The translations under genes and the position numbers were made by a program. 64,000 bases of DNA. Origin: Luzula sylvatica (taxonomy: Eukaryota > Streptophyta > Magnoliopsida > Poales > Juncaceae). The notes beneath the pieces are model-generated. The model saw only the letters and a program-made list of their open reading frames with translations. It was not told where the DNA came from and did not search any database. Location of the stretch: assembly GCA_946800325.1 (NCBI GenBank), contig OX326957.1:26507054-26571053 (forward strand), written 5' to 3'. Numbering within the stretch: position 1 is the first letter of the stretch; each line of letters begins with the position of its first letter. Shown in pieces: positions 10,488 through 24,008 of this stretch.

Positions 10488-11585
10488 TTAGTCGGTCGGA
10501 GTATGATTAAGTGATTTTCATTTGAAGTTCTTTTTTTGATTATTTTCATTTGAATTTGGTTTTATACCAACTGTTAGGAGCTCTTTTGTGCCAAATAGGC
10601 TAACTTGAGTTTCGAAGTATATGAATTTTGTCTACTGACGTTAGTTTCCAGTTGATATAATGAAGGAAAGGGATTTAATGAAATTATCTTTATGATAATG
10701 TTTTGTGTTCAGTTCTTTAGTACTTTTTGTTGAATTTTCTTATATTTATTACGTACACAAAAACTCACACACATCCATTTTTCATTAAACATGCAATTTG
10801 TTTCCTTTTGAGAATCAGATGAAATAATTTTTTTTGTGAACTTACAAGCAATTTGAATTAATCATGCAACTCTCATTAATAAAAAAAAAAGTACTCATGC
10901 AACTCTCTTACTAAGCAAACATTCCATATCGAGATTACGCAACAAGCACGATATTTTAACTATAGGTTTCCTTTAATAGTTGAAAATAAATATTAGAAAG
11001 TTAATCCTCAAAACAAATAGATATTAGAAAGTAAACACGGCCTTTAGTTTTCGACAATTTTTGAACATTTTCTTAGTTTATATCAGCCTAATCATTTTTG
11101 AATAATTTTAACCATTAATTAACTATTTTTGTTGTTGTAATAGTATATTGGAAAAACATTTACGTGTCCGTTGGTTTACAACCAACTTTGAACTTTTTTA
11201 GAAGATCACGTTATCTTTCGTGAATGACATAGACTATCATTTACGTTACATATAAGCTATCATATTGAATTTAATAAGATAACTAATTTTACTGGATTTC
11301 CTCTTCAGACATTCGGCCATGTCACCCAGTTGTTTTTGGCCGTCAAATTAAGGATTAAATTCGGAAAATTGATCTCAGTCGTTCAATGTTTTCTGAACTT
11401 GGTCCATGAACACCACAAAAGATCAATTAATTATTTCCCAGCTGGTTTACAGAGCACCGATTTGATTCAAAGAATATCATTTAACACAACATATATTTGC
11501 AATTTTTTCTCTAATTTCCTCTTTCTCTCCAATGTTATGCCGAGCAACAAATCCTAGGCGACGTGGTGGAGATTTCTGGCCAGCC
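10488..11585. other. 3' flank of PMEI-like copy 2 up to the satellite border
   Basis: Homologous to 2553-3626. It retains the about 75 bases lost in unit 1 (11417-11491), including the ATATATTTGCAATTTTTT site that is occupied by the LINE in cluster II. It ends at GGCCAGCC, after which satellite sequence starts abruptly. No gene. Confidence 0.65.
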
Positions 11586-14500
11586 TATGTAATTAAAGAC
11601 TAACACAAACAAATTTCAATTTTTTCAAAAATTTCTTAAAAATACAAAAACTGAAGTCTAACACCTTAAAAAAATTCAATTAAGACATTTTTTCGAAAAA
11701 TGTTAAAATTGAAGTGTAGCACAAGCAAAATACTCAATTTTCATGCCGCACTCAAAATACTCCGTAATTGAGATTAACACACACAAATTCCTATTTTTTC
11801 AATAATTTCATAAAACTTCAAAAACTAAAGTCTAACACCTTCAAAAAATTGAATTAAGATATTTAAAAAAAAAAGTTCAAATTGAAGTATAACACAAGCA
11901 AAATACTCAATTTTCATGCCGCACTCAAAATACTCCGTAATTGTAGACTAACACACACAAATTTCAATTTTTTTTTAAAATTTTTTGAAAATGCAAAATC
12001 AGAAATCTAACACCTTCAAAAATTTCAGTTAAGATATTTTTCTAAAAAATGTTAAAATTGAAGTGTAACACAAGCAAAATACTCAATTTTCATGTCGGTA
12101 CTCAAAATACTCCGTAATTGAAACTAACACGCACAAATTTTAATTTTTTGAAAAATTTCTTAAAAACGCAAAAACTGAAGTCTAAGACCTTCAAAAAATT
12201 CAATAAGATATTTTTGAAAAAAAATGTTAAAATTGAAGTGTAACATAAGCGAAATACTCAATTTTCATGTCGCACTCAAATACTCCGTAATTGAAGACTA
12301 ACACGCACAAATCTCAATTTTTTCAAAAATTTCTTCCATATGCAAAAACTAAAATCTAACACTTTCAAAAAAATTCAATTAAGAAACTTTTTAAAAAAAA
12401 TGTTAAAATGGAAGTGTAACACAATCAAAATACTCAATTTTGGTGTTGTACTTAAAATACTACGTAATTGAAGACTAACACACATAAATTTCAATATTTT
12501 CAAAAATTTCTTAAAAAAGCAAAAACTGAAGTCTAACACACCTTCATAAAATTCAATTAAGATATTTTTTAAAAAATATTAAAATTGAAGTGTAACACAA
12601 GCAAAATATTCTATTTTCATGTCGTACACAAAATACTCCGTAATTGAAGACTAACATACACAAATTTCAATTTTTCAAAAAATTTCTTAATAATGCAAAA
12701 TCAAAAGTCTAACACCTTCTTAAAATTCAATTAAGATATATTTTTTAAAATTGTTAAAATTGAAGTGTAACACAAACAAAATACTTAATTTTCTTTCTGT
12801 ACTCAAAATACTACGTAATTGAGTCTTAGACACACAAATTCCAGTTTTTTCAAAAATTTCTTAATAATGCAAAAACTAAAGTCCAACACATTAAAAAAAT
12901 TGAATTAAGATATTTTTGAAAAAAATGTTAAAATTGAAGAGTAACACAAGCAAAATACTCAATTATCATGTCGTACTCAAAATACTCCGTAAATGAAGAC
13001 TAACACACACAAATTTTAATTTTTTCAAAACTTTCTCCAAAATGCAAAAACTAATGTCTAATACCTTCAAAAAATTCAATTAAGATATTTTTTTAAAAAA
13101 ATGTTAAAATTGCAGTGTAACACAATAAAAATACTCAATTTTAGTGTCGTACTTAAAATACTACGTAATTGAAGACTAACACACACATATTTCAGTTTTA
13201 TCAAAATTTTCCTAAAAATGCAAAAACTGAAGTCTAACACCTTCAAAAAATTCAATTAAAATATTTCTTAAAATTAAAATTGAAGTGTAACACGAGCAAA
13301 ATACTCAATTTTCATGTCGTACTCAAAATATTCCGTAATTGAAGACTAAGATACAAATATTTTAATTTTTTTAAAAAATTCTTAAAAATGCAAAATCAGA
13401 AGTCTAACACCTTCAAAAAAATCAATTAACATATTTATTAAAAAAATGTTAAAATTGAAGTGCAACACAAACAAAATACTCAATTTTCATGCCATACTCA
13501 AAATTCTCCGTAATTGAGACTAACACACACAAATTTCAGTTTTTTTCAAAAATTTCTTTACAATGCAAAAATTAAATTCTTACACCTTCAAAAAATTGAA
13601 TTAAGATATTTTTAAAAAAAAGTTAAATTGAAGTGTAATACAAGCAAAATACTCAATTTTCATGTCGTACTCAAAATACTCCGTAATTGAAAACTAACAC
13701 ACACAAATTTCAATTTTTTCAAAAATTTCTTAAAAATGTAAAAACTGAAGTCTAACACCTTCAAAAAAATTCAATTAAGATATTTTTTTCAAAACTATTA
13801 AAATTGAAGTGTAACACAAGCAAAATAATCAATTTTCGTGTCGTACTGAAAATACTCCGTAATTGAAGACTAACACACACAAATTTCAATTATTTAAAAC
13901 ATTTCATAAAAATGCAAAAACTAAAGTCTAACACCTTCAAAAAATTCAATTAAGATATTTTAAAAAAAAAATGTAAAAATTGTAATGTAGCACAATCAAA
14001 ATACTAAATTTTCGTGCCGTACTTAAAATACTACGTAATTGAAGACTAACACACACGAATTCCAGTTTGTTTCAAAAATTTCTTAAAAATGCAAAAACAA
14101 AAGTCTAACACCTTCAAAAAATTGAATTAAGATATTTTTTTAAAAAATGTTAAAATTGAAGTGCAAAACAAGCAAAATACTCAACTTTCATGTCGTACTC
14201 AAAATACTCCGTAATTGAAGACTAACACACACAAATTTCAATTTTTTCAAAAATTTCGTAAAAATGCAAAAACGGAAGTCTAACACCTTCAAAAAATTCA
14301 ATTAAGATATTATTTTCAAACTATTAAAATTGAAGTGCAACACAAGCAAAATACTCAATTTTCATGTCGCACTCAAAATACTCTGTAATTGAAAACTAAC
14401 CCACACACAAATTACAATTGTTTAAAAAATTTCTTTAAAATACAAAAACTGAAGTACCTTCAAAAAATTGAATAAGATATTTTTGAAAAAAATGTTAAAA

Positions 14501-17500
14501 TTGAAGTGTAACATAAGCAGAATACTCAATTTTCATGTCGCGCTCAAATACTCCGTAATTGAAGACTAACACACACAAATTTAAATTATTCAAAAATTTC
14601 CTAAAAATGCAAAAACTAAATTCTAACACCTTCGAAAAATTCAATTAAGATATTTTTTTAAAAAAATGTAAAAACTGAAGTGTAACACAATCAAAATACT
14701 CAATTTTCGTATCGTACTTAAAATACTACGTAATTGAAGACTAACACACACAAATTTAAATATTTTCAACAATTTCATTAAAATGCAAAAACTGGAGTCT
14801 AACACCTTCAAAAAATTCAATTAATATATTTTTTTAAAAAAATGTTAAAATTGAAGTGTAACACAATCAAAATACTCAATTTTCATGTCGTAATCAAAAT
14901 ACTCCATAATTGTAGACTAACACACACAAATTTTAAAATTTTTAAAACTTTCTTATAAATGCAAAATCAGAAGCCTAACACCTTCAAAAAATTAAATAAG
15001 ATATTTTTGAAAAAACTGTTAAAATTGAAGTGTAACATAAGCGAAATACTCAATTTTAATGCCGCAATCAAATACTCCGTAATTGAAGACTAACACACAC
15101 ATTTCAATTTTTTAAAATATTTCTTAAAAACCAAAAACTGAAGTCCAAATCCTTCAAAAAACTCAATTAAGATTTTTTTTAAAAAACTGTTAAAATTTAA
15201 GTGTAACACAATCAAAATACTCAATTTTTGTGTCGTACTGAAAATACGACGTAATTGAAGACTAACACACACAAATTTCAATTTTTTCAAAAATTTCTTA
15301 AAAATGTAAATACTGAAGTCCGACACCTTCAAAAAAATTCATTTAATATATTTTAAAAAAATGTTAAAATTGAAATGTAACACAATCAAAATACTCAATT
15401 TTAACGTCGTACTCAAAATACTCCGTAATTGAAGACTAACACACAATTTTCAAATGTTTTAAAACTTTCGTAAAAATGCAAAATTTGAAGTCTAACACCT
15501 TCAAAAAATTAAATAAGATATTTTTTAAAGAAATATTAAAATTGAAGTGTAACACAAGAAAAATACTCAATTTTCATGCCGTACTCAAAATACTCCGTAA
15601 TTGAGACTAACACACACAAATTTCAGCTTTTTCAAAAATTTCTTAAAAATGCATAAACTAAAGTCTAACCACCTTGAAAAAATTGAATTAAGATAATTTT
15701 TAATTTTTTTTTAAAATTCAAGTGTAACATAAGCAAAATACTCAATTTTCATGTCGTACTCAAAATACTCCGTAATTGAAGACTAACACACACAAATTTC
15801 AATTTTTTCAAAAATTTGTTTAAAATGCAAAAACTGAAGTCTAACACCATCAAAAAATTCAATTAAGATATTTTTTTTAAAAATGTTAAAATTGAAGTGC
15901 AACACAAGAAAAATACTCAATTTTCATCTCGTACTCAAAATACTCCGTAATTGAAGACTAACACACACACAAATTTCAATTTTTCCAAAAATTTCTTAAA
16001 AATTCAAAAACCGAAGGCCAACACCTTTAAAAAATTGAATAAGATATTTTTGAAAAAAATGTTTAAATTGAAGTGTTACATAAGCAAAATACTCAATTTT
16101 CATGTCGCACTCCAATACTCCGTAATTGAAGACTAACACACACGAATTTCAATTATTCAAAACATTTCTAAAAAATGGAAAAACTAAAGTCTAACACCTT
16201 CAAAGAATTCAATTAAGATATTTTAAAAAAAAATGTACAAATTGAAGTGTAACACAATAAAAATACTCAATTTTCGTGTCGTACTTAAAATATTACGTAA
16301 TTGAAGACTAACACACACAAATTTAAATATTTTCAACAATTTCTTAAAATTGCAAAAATTGGAGTCTAACACCTTCAAAAAATTCAATTAATATATTTTT
16401 TAAAAAAATGTTAAAATTGAAGTGTAACACAATCAAAATACTCAATTTTCATGTCGTAATCAAAATACTCCGTAATTGTAGACTAACACACACAAATTTT
16501 AAATTTTTTAAAAATTTCTTAAAAATATAAAATCAGAAGCCTAACACCTTCAAAAAATTAAATAAGATATTTTTGAAAAAACTGTTAAAATTGAAGTGTA
16601 ACATAAGCGAAATACTCAATTTTAATGCCGCAATCAAATACTCCTTAATTGAAGACTAACACACACAAATTTTAATTTTTTAAAATATTTCTTCAAAATC
16701 CAAAAACTGAAGTCTAAATCCTTCAAAAAATTCAATTAAGATATTTTTTAAAAAACTGTTAAAATTGAAGTGTAATACAATAAAAATACTCAATTTTTGT
16801 GTCGTACTTAAAATACTATGTAATTGAAGACTAGCACACACAAATTTAAATTTTTTCAAAAATTTCGTAAAAATTCAAATACTGAAGTCTAACACCAAAA
16901 AATTCAATTAAGATATTTTTAAAAAAAATGTTAAAATTGAAGCGTAACACAAGCAAAATACCCAATTTTTATTTCGTATTCAAAATACTCCGTAATTGAA
17001 GACTAACATACACAAATTTCAATTTTTTTAAATATTTCTTAAAAATGCAAAATCAGAAGTCTAACACCTTCAAAAAATTCAACTAAGATATTTTTTTAAA
17101 AATGTTAAAATTGAAGTGTAACACAAGAAAAATACTCAATTTTCATGCCGTACTCAAAATACTCCGTCATTGAGACAAACACACACAAATTCCAGTTTTT
17201 TTCAAAAATTTCTTAAAAATGCAAAAATTAAAGTCTAGGACCTTCAAAAAATTGAATTAAGATATTTTTTTAAAAAAAGTTAAAATTGAAGTGTAACACA
17301 AGCAAAATACTCAATTTTCATGTCGTACTCAAAATACTCCGTAATTGAAGACTAACATCCAAAATTTTAATTTTTTTAAAAATTTCTTGAAAATGCAAAA
17401 TCAGAAGTCTAACACCTTCAAAAAATTCAATTAAGATATTTTTTACAAAAATGTTAAAATTGAAGTGTAACACAAGCATAATACTCAATTTTCATGCCGT

Positions 17501-18093
17501 ACTCAAAATACTCCGTAATTGAGACTAACACACACAAATTCCAGCTTTTTAAAAAATTTCTTAACAATGCAGAAACTAAAGTCTAACACCTTAAAAAAAT
17601 TGAATTAAGATATTTAAAAAAAAAATGTTAAAATTGAAGTGTAACAAAAGCAAAATACTCAATTTTCATGTCGTATACAAAATATTCCGTAATTGAAAAC
17701 TAACTTACACAACTTGCAATTTTTTCAAAAATTTCATAAAAATGCAAAAACTGAAGTCTTACACCTTCAAAAAATTCAATGAAGGTATTTTTTTCAAAAC
17801 TATTAAAATTGAAGTGTAACACAAGCAAAATACTCAATTTTCATGTCGTACTCAAAATACTCCGTAATCGAAGTCTGACACACAGAAATTTCAATTTTTT
17901 CAAAAACTTCTTACAAATGAAAAAACTGAAGTCTAACACCTTCAAAAAATTGAATAATATATTTTGGTAAAAAATGTTAAAATCGAAGTGTAACATAATC
18001 AAAATACTCAATTTTCATGTCCCACTCAAATACTCCGCAATTGAAGACGAACACACACAAATTTCAATTATTTAAAAAATTTCATAAAAATGG
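11586..18093. repeat. Satellite array 1, about 174.5-bp monomers
   Basis: About 37 head-to-tail AT-rich monomers. Each carries recognisable blocks: TAATTGAAGACTAACACACA, CAATTTTTTCAAAAATTTCT, GAAGTCTAACACCTTCAAAA, AATTAAGATATTTT, GTTAAAATTGAAGTGTAACA, and ATACTCAATTTTCATGTCGT. Monomer length comes from the spacing of these blocks and is near the nucleosome repeat, as in many plant centromeric satellites. The left edge joins unit 2 at GGCCAGCC; the right edge breaks inside a monomer at about 18093, against a retroelement remnant. A roughly 9-monomer block repeats within it (about 14765 against 16332). There are no genes; open frames here are by-products of the repeat. Confidence 0.93.
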
Positions 18094-18560
18094 AAGAGTG
18101 AAAGGAGGAAATCATGTATCAGCCTTGAAGGAGGGGAGTGTTTGAAAGAGAGAGGCTCCTGAGATCATACCGCCAAGGTTCCATTAGAAGCACCATAAGG
18201 AATAGGCAGTGTGTTGAAGAAGAAAAGGGGCGAAATAAAGGAGTAGAGAGAGGCGGGGGATTGATCTGGGTATTTATACCTAGGTCAAAACAAATCCAGT
18301 AAAAGCTTTCTTGATTTTAAGAAGAAATATGAGTCAAATTCCAGGAAAGCAAATCAGGATTATCTAGAGAGTTCTATTATTTGTTATTTTAGTTCATATA
18401 GGTAACAATGAAGATATTTATGATTAGTTTTTAAATTTAGGGAAATATCTTCACACTTGTATGAACTATATTTTTTTCTCTCAATATTAATAAATATAAT
18501 AGAAGTAGGACGCAAGAGCCTACTCTATTTTTCTAAAAAATAAAAAAAGTATAACCTAAC
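18094..18560 (+). mobile_element. Possible LTR-retrotransposon 3' remnant
   Basis: A purine tract, AAGGAGGGGAG (18128-18138), is followed directly by TGTTTGAAAGAG, which is how a polypurine tract abuts a 3' LTR. The following about 400 bases contain a TATA-like TATTTATA (about 18270) and AATAAATATAATA (about 18488), as in LTR promoter and polyadenylation regions. The right end of the LTR is not certain and no internal coding region is present. Its left end is cut off by the satellite. Alternatively it is unrelated unique sequence. Confidence 0.4.
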
Positions 18561-18797
18561 AGTGCCTTTCTGCTATATGTTGCTACCCATCAGGAGAGTT
18601 TCTCGCGTTTTTAATTAATAACATAGAACTACTATCTAATAATAGAAAAAGAAAACCAAAAAGAAACTAACAACACATCTTGTCGAGTCGAATTATAAAT
18701 ATCCCGACATTACAAATTCATCAATATCAAATCACAAATCCTCATATATTATATCCATAAATTTTTTTATTCTAGAAATCTTAAAAAATTCTCTAAC
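18561..18797 (+). promoter_or_regulatory. Promoter and leader of the proline-rich gene
   Basis: TATAAATA at 18694-18701 lies 104 bases before the ATG at 18798. The leader is AT-rich with AATATCAAATCACAAATCC. No other element stands out. Confidence 0.5.
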
Positions 18798-19244
18798 ATG
18801 GCTTCTGCTTGTAGTGCAGTTTTCCTACTCTTAGCATTCTGCATTGCATTTAGTGATGCAACTGAAAATTTCGTTAGTTACACTGCAATGCGTGCCAATG
18901 TTATTCCTTGTAGATTTGATTCTCAGAATTGTCGGCCACAGCCAGTTCCGGGGGTTCTTAGAGCTCTGACAGAACCGCCATCCCCGACAGAACAACCATC
19001 CCCGGCAGAACAGCCAGTGCCGGCAGAACCGCCATCCCCGACAGAACAGCCATCGCCGGCAAAACCGCCATCCCGGACAGAACCGCCATCGCCAGCAAAA
19101 CAACCATCCAGGACAGAACAACCATCCCCGGCAAAACCGCCATCCCTGGCAGAACAACCATCCCCGACAGAACAGCCATCCCCGATAGAGCCACCAGCGC
19201 CGGCAGAACCGCCATCCCCGACAGAACCGTCATCGCCAGCATAA
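18798..19244 (+). CDS. Secreted proline-rich hexapeptide-repeat protein, truncated
   Basis: 148 residues. Residues 1-22 form a signal peptide (core AVFLLLAFCIAF), followed by a short unique segment with two cysteines (NVIPCRFDSQNC). From residue 58 there are 15 degenerate hexapeptides of the type (E/K)(P/Q)PSP(T/A), for example EPPSPT and EQPSPA, from an 18-bp DNA repeat. Ser-Pro-rich secreted proteins of this sort belong to the plant cell-wall proline-rich/arabinogalactan-like class; the exact family is not recognised. The stop TAA at 19242 arises inside a repeat, where GAA is expected. The repeat continues past it, with a second TAA about 20 bases on, and the frame then runs to about 19470. 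The allele therefore looks prematurely terminated. The 3' end of this gene recurs alone at about 21423 and 29305. Confidence 0.6.
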   Translation: MASACSAVFLLLAFCIAFSDATENFVSYTAMRANVIPCRFDSQNCRPQPVPGVLRALTEPPSPTEQPSPAEQPVPAEPPSPTEQPSPAKPPSRTEPPSPAKQPSRTEQPSPAKPPSLAEQPSPTEQPSPIEPPAPAEPPSPTEPSSPA

Positions 19245-19480
19245 CAGTCATCCCTGGCAGAATAACCATCGCCGGCAGAACCGCCATTCTCGGTACAACC
19301 GCCATCCCCGGCAGAACAGTCAGCTCCGAACAGACACACATCTCAAATGAAAGAATATTATAGGGGTAGCAAATCCGATGGAACAAGGAAATTGATGTTT
19401 GGGGCCTTTGGGCTAAGAAGATGGAAGTATTTGATAATTGATATCGGATATACACATGCACGCTTTTGATATGATACACT
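19245..19480 (+). pseudogene. Read-through 3' part of the proline-rich gene
   Basis: This continues the reading frame of the proline-rich gene beyond its stop. Four to five more hexapeptide units are followed by a non-repetitive basic tail containing KLMFG and RRWKYL, with a stop near 19468. One further in-frame TAA lies at about 19263. Fragments of this tail, without the repeat, are present in the two cluster II units. The loss of coding continuity could be natural variation or repeat-associated mutation. Confidence 0.45.
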
Positions 19481-19538
19481 CAGTTTGTCTTTTGATTAGA
19501 TTGTACTTTATTATTTGATTGGTTGTACTAACTAAGTA

Positions 19539-19783
19539 CTATCATACACCCTTTTACAAGGGTATTTTGGGTATTTTAGCAATTAATTATATTTGTAAAA
19601 GGGTGTATCATAAAATTTATTTTTTATGGACATTTTTGTTTAAATGAAAAACAAAAAATTTCAATTTAGTCAAACATTTATTGATAAATATATTTAACAT
19701 CTTACATTAAATATTCATAAATGAATAATTATTTCAAATATCCTTGAAAATAAGTGTATGATAAGGAAAATGGTGTATCATAG
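19539..19783. mobile_element. Small foldback/MITE-like element
   Basis: CTATCATACACCCTTTT at the left matches, inverted, AAAATGGTGTATCATAG at the right, with two mismatches. The motif GTGTATCATA recurs internally (19603-19612, and as GTGTATGATA at 19755), so the inner left part also forms a hairpin. This segment is absent from the homologous positions near 21575 and 29465. Target duplication is unclear. Confidence 0.5.
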
Positions 19784-19810
19784 AAGCCCCCATAAATTTG
19801 ATTGGTATCC

Positions 19811-19881
19811 GATAGTGGATCGAACCCACAATCTCTCACAACACATGAATTTTGTGTTTCACACTCAACCAATTAGGTTAT
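19811..19881 (-). repeat. tRNA-like sequence, SINE or tRNA pseudogene
   Basis: On the minus strand it reads TAACCTAATTGGTTGAGT (box A-like, 19863-19880), then about 35 bases on GTGGGTTCGATCCA (box B-like, about 19816-19829). This is the spacing of an RNA polymerase III internal promoter. Arms do not fold into a clean cloverleaf by eye, so a tRNA-derived SINE head or degenerate tRNA is likelier than a working tRNA gene. Confidence 0.45.
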
Positions 19882-20640
19882 GGATTCATTGTCATGTATA
19901 TTATTATATTATATATCTCCAGTTTATATGATGTATATTATATTAACAAAATTCCACCTCATTTCATCATCTTGTGAAAATAATTAAAAAAACTAATATC
20001 GAAACTTTACTAATAAAATATATAATTGGAAATTATTTACTTTGGTGCGTTATTTTAAAATTATACAATTTAAAAGAAAAATAATATTTGATATAGGATT
20101 TATAAGTGTGAGAAGTTACTTGCGTTTTGATACGTACATTTTTTCTTCTCTTCTTCTTAGTTTTTCCAAAATACAATAACCTAGTTTTTTTTGCATTTTG
20201 TAAAATATAACTTCTGAAAATATAATATCCTAGTCCTTTTACTAGTTTTTCAAAAAGAAAAATACAACCCTAATCTACTCAATATCATTTAGTATTTTGT
20301 AAAATATAACTTCTTAAAATATAATTTTAATACTTCAATTCTAATTGTGTAAATATGCATTTCATATTATCTTTCTTATATAATTTTGTTAAAAAAATTT
20401 AAGCTCTAAAAATATATGTTAGAATTGTAACAATGCGAAGCTTAAAATGAAGAGAAAATTTGGAGCGAATACATTTGATGAATTTAAAAAAAAATTCAAT
20501 AATAATAGATGTACGTTTTATAACATTATACTTTAATTTATTATTGATCTATACTTCAATTATTTATCTCCCGTTCGTAGAGGATCTCAGGATCTCGTAA
20601 CATAACATGAAAAGATAAATAATTGAATACAACTAGGTAA
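19882..20640. other. AT-rich spacer shared with cluster II units
   Basis: 19918-20274 recurs at 22641-22958 and 29522-29840. 20275-20640 is a truncated copy of the spacer upstream of the PMEI-like genes (compare 771-1130). At about 20645 it switches abruptly to the gene X intron (compare 3786), a rearrangement junction. No gene. Confidence 0.6.
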
Positions 20641-20645
20641 AACAT

Positions 20646-21051
20646 ATTATTTTCTGACAGTCTTCGTTTTTTGTTGAATCGAAATGAGTTTATTTCAAAT
20701 TTTTGTTCATTTCGTTCATATGTTCGACAAATTCTGTTTGATTTTATACTCAAAGCTGATTTGTTTTTTCGAGGTTTTGATTGATTAGGAAGTTTTTCGT
20801 AGTAATTATGTTTATTTTGGACGATTTCGTGCTGAATTCAAATATTGGAATGCACTAAAGCTCTAATACATTCTCGGGTTATAGTATTTGAACTTAATAA
20901 TTGCAAACAAACCCATTACTTATTAATATTTGTATTTCTCTCAATTTCAGTTCCAAGGACGTCACAAGGTACAACCACTTGGGTCGAGCCAGATCGAGGA
21001 TGTTCTGCCGCATGGGAGTGTGGTACACACGTCGTCAATCAATGGCAAACG
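20646..21051 (+). pseudogene. Gene X fragment, intron and exon 2 without exon 1
   Basis: Starts inside the X intron (CTGACAGTCTTCG) and keeps exon 2 at 20951-21051, with acceptor TTTCAG. The single ATTCAAAT at 20836-20843 is an unoccupied hAT site. Exon 1 is missing, lost at the junction near 20645, so this copy cannot make the X protein. Confidence 0.4.
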
Positions 21052-21615
21052 GTGTATTAGTTTGAATTTTGCATATTTTAGCTCTGTTTCGGAAAATTTA
21101 CGAAAGCGCCCTTCGTTTTCTATTTTTCAGATAAAATTGCCGTTTATTTTTGTTCTGGAGTATTTATCGAGCTAAGCTTTTAACCGATACGCCAAATTAT
21201 TAAGACCGACATCGAATTATTTTTTCCAAGAATATATATTTTTTTCATTTTGTAGGGATAATAATTTATTAAATTTTTTTTGGGGATAATGCTTATTTTC
21301 CGTTCTTCAATTTATATGATCATTTTATTTTGAGAATATGTCAAAAAGCCCCAACATTATGTCTAATTAAAAAAACCCTACATTGTTCAACATTGCAAGA
21401 AGTCCCATGCTATCTAAGTGATAATCCGATGGAACAAGGAAATTGATGTTTGGGCTAAGAAGATGAAGTATTTGATAATTGATATCAAATACACACATGC
21501 ACGTTTTTGATATGATACACTCAGTTTGTCTTTTGATTAGATTGTACTTAATTATTTGATTTGGCGGTACTAATTAAGTAGTATTATAGCCAGTTGATAA
21601 TGAATGTATATTATT
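21052..21615. other. Spacer with detached 3' end of the proline-rich gene
   Basis: 21052-21420 matches 379-760. From about 21423 (ATCCGATGGAACAAGG) it matches the tail of the proline-rich gene at 19367-19480 and its 3' flank, without the repeat region. It ends at the hAT insertion site. No intact gene. Confidence 0.6.
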
Positions 21616-22527
21616 CAATGTTTTAAATTGCGATGTTGCGGTCCATTGCGGTCGGATCTTTTTTGCAGCGGATTGCGTTTGCGGACGCAATTGCGGCGCA
21701 ATGACCTTATTGCGGACAGTCGTTGCGATATTAAATTATGTAAAAATAATAGTTTGTTTAAATATATTTTTCACAATATTTTTTATCACCATTAATATCG
21801 TAAAATTTCGTTCATAATTTTCTTCTAAACAGAATAAAAAAATAGATTGTCCAGGAACCTTTTCAGTGTAAATAAAAATTGATCATAAAATTTCCATTAA
21901 AATAGCAATTATACGGGATCTTTGGAATTGTATTTTGTTGAAGAATTTTTTGTCGACATCCTAAAAATATCAAAACACTATAACTCAAATTTTAAATCGA
22001 AACATCCATGAAATACAATGAAAATTACTAAATTCATACATTTATAGATGAAAATGACACATTTTAGAAGTTATATATGTTATGAGCATATTTTATCAAA
22101 TATTTTGATAATAAAACATGGAAACTAAGTATTAAATAATCACAAAATTTATGTTATAATATTTATATTAAATAATTCTCGATAAAATTATTTTAACGTG
22201 TATTTTATGTTTAATTCAGGGTAAAAGACAAAATTTCACAAATTCAAGCCCATCATTGCATTCCTCTCGTCGAGACGAGCGATTTCGATATAAATTTCAT
22301 GCAATTTGGTGGAAGGATGAGAAAATTACAACGATTTGAATATTATCCGCAATATTTGACCCGATATGACCGCAATATTACCGATATTTCGCCGCAATCT
22401 CGCCGCAATATCCGCAATTTCACAGAAAATGATATTTTCGCAATACTTCATTGCGATATAGCGATTCTATATCTCAGCCCGCAATATCCGCAATATCGCC
22501 GCAATATCGCCGCAATTTAAAACACTG
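21616..22527. mobile_element. Non-autonomous hAT-like element with TTGCGG sub-terminal repeats
   Basis: 912 bp bounded by perfect 8-bp direct repeats ATATTATT (21608-21615 and 22528-22535). Terminal inverted repeats are CAATGTTTTAAATTGCG on the left and CGCAATTTAAAACACTG on the right, with one mismatch. Both ends carry many copies of TTGCGG or its complement CCGCAA, more than a dozen on the right arm, as expected of transposase-binding sub-terminal repeats. The homologous place near 29490 lacks the insertion. The 73-codon open frame over the right arm is a product of these repeats. No transposase. Confidence 0.87.
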
Positions 22528-22534
22528 ATATTAT

Positions 22535-23713
<1,179 letters not shown>

Positions 23714-24008
23714 GATGTGGTGAGGAAAGGAGGGCACCGTATATGGGAGCTATTAATCAAGAGCCACACAGCTACGGAGGAAGTCAACATTAGGTTAAAC
23801 TTGAGCATTATTCTCTAAACATAGACACGATTCAAAATTAACCATGCAAATTTAGAGAAAGAGAGAGGAACCTTCAATAGTATAAATAGAGGTCCATCAC
23901 TCACCCGTAAACACTTCACTCTTAATTCCATTGATCTTCTAACTCAAGCACTCTCTTGCTCTCTCGCTCTGACTCCAATTCCCTAACTCATCACACAAGA
24001 CAACAGCA
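23714..24008 (+). promoter_or_regulatory. Promoter and 5' leader of PMEI-like copy 3
   Basis: TATAAATA is at 23881-23888, 128 bases before the ATG. The W-box core and CT-rich leader are conserved; the sequence is almost identical to copy 4 at 30584-30878. Confidence 0.7.

Larger units (their letters stand above)
5164..11585. repeat. Second tandem unit of cluster I
   Basis: This repeats 1-3626 closely: base 1 aligns with 5164, X exon 2 with 5458, the PMEI-like gene with 9770, and the GGCCAGCC motif with 11578-11585. It differs by the Helitron at 5951-8687, by small indels (for example a duplicated TTGATCTATACTTCAATTA at about 8960-8998), and by loss of everything after GGCCAGCC, where satellite array 1 begins. 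Confidence 0.85.

Noticed and set aside
11586..18093. Regularly spaced repeats considered as a CRISPR array
   Set aside because: There are no unique spacers and no cas genes; whole monomers repeat head to tail in a plant genome.
18831..19479. Three long minus-strand open frames opposite the proline-rich gene
   Set aside because: The 18-bp repeat keeps several frames open on both strands. The plus frame has a signal peptide, a TATA box and the Ser-Pro pattern; the antisense ones have none of these.
22299..22520. 73-codon frame inside the hAT-like element at 21616-22527
   Set aside because: It is a translation of the CCGCAA-type sub-terminal repeats, not a transposase.
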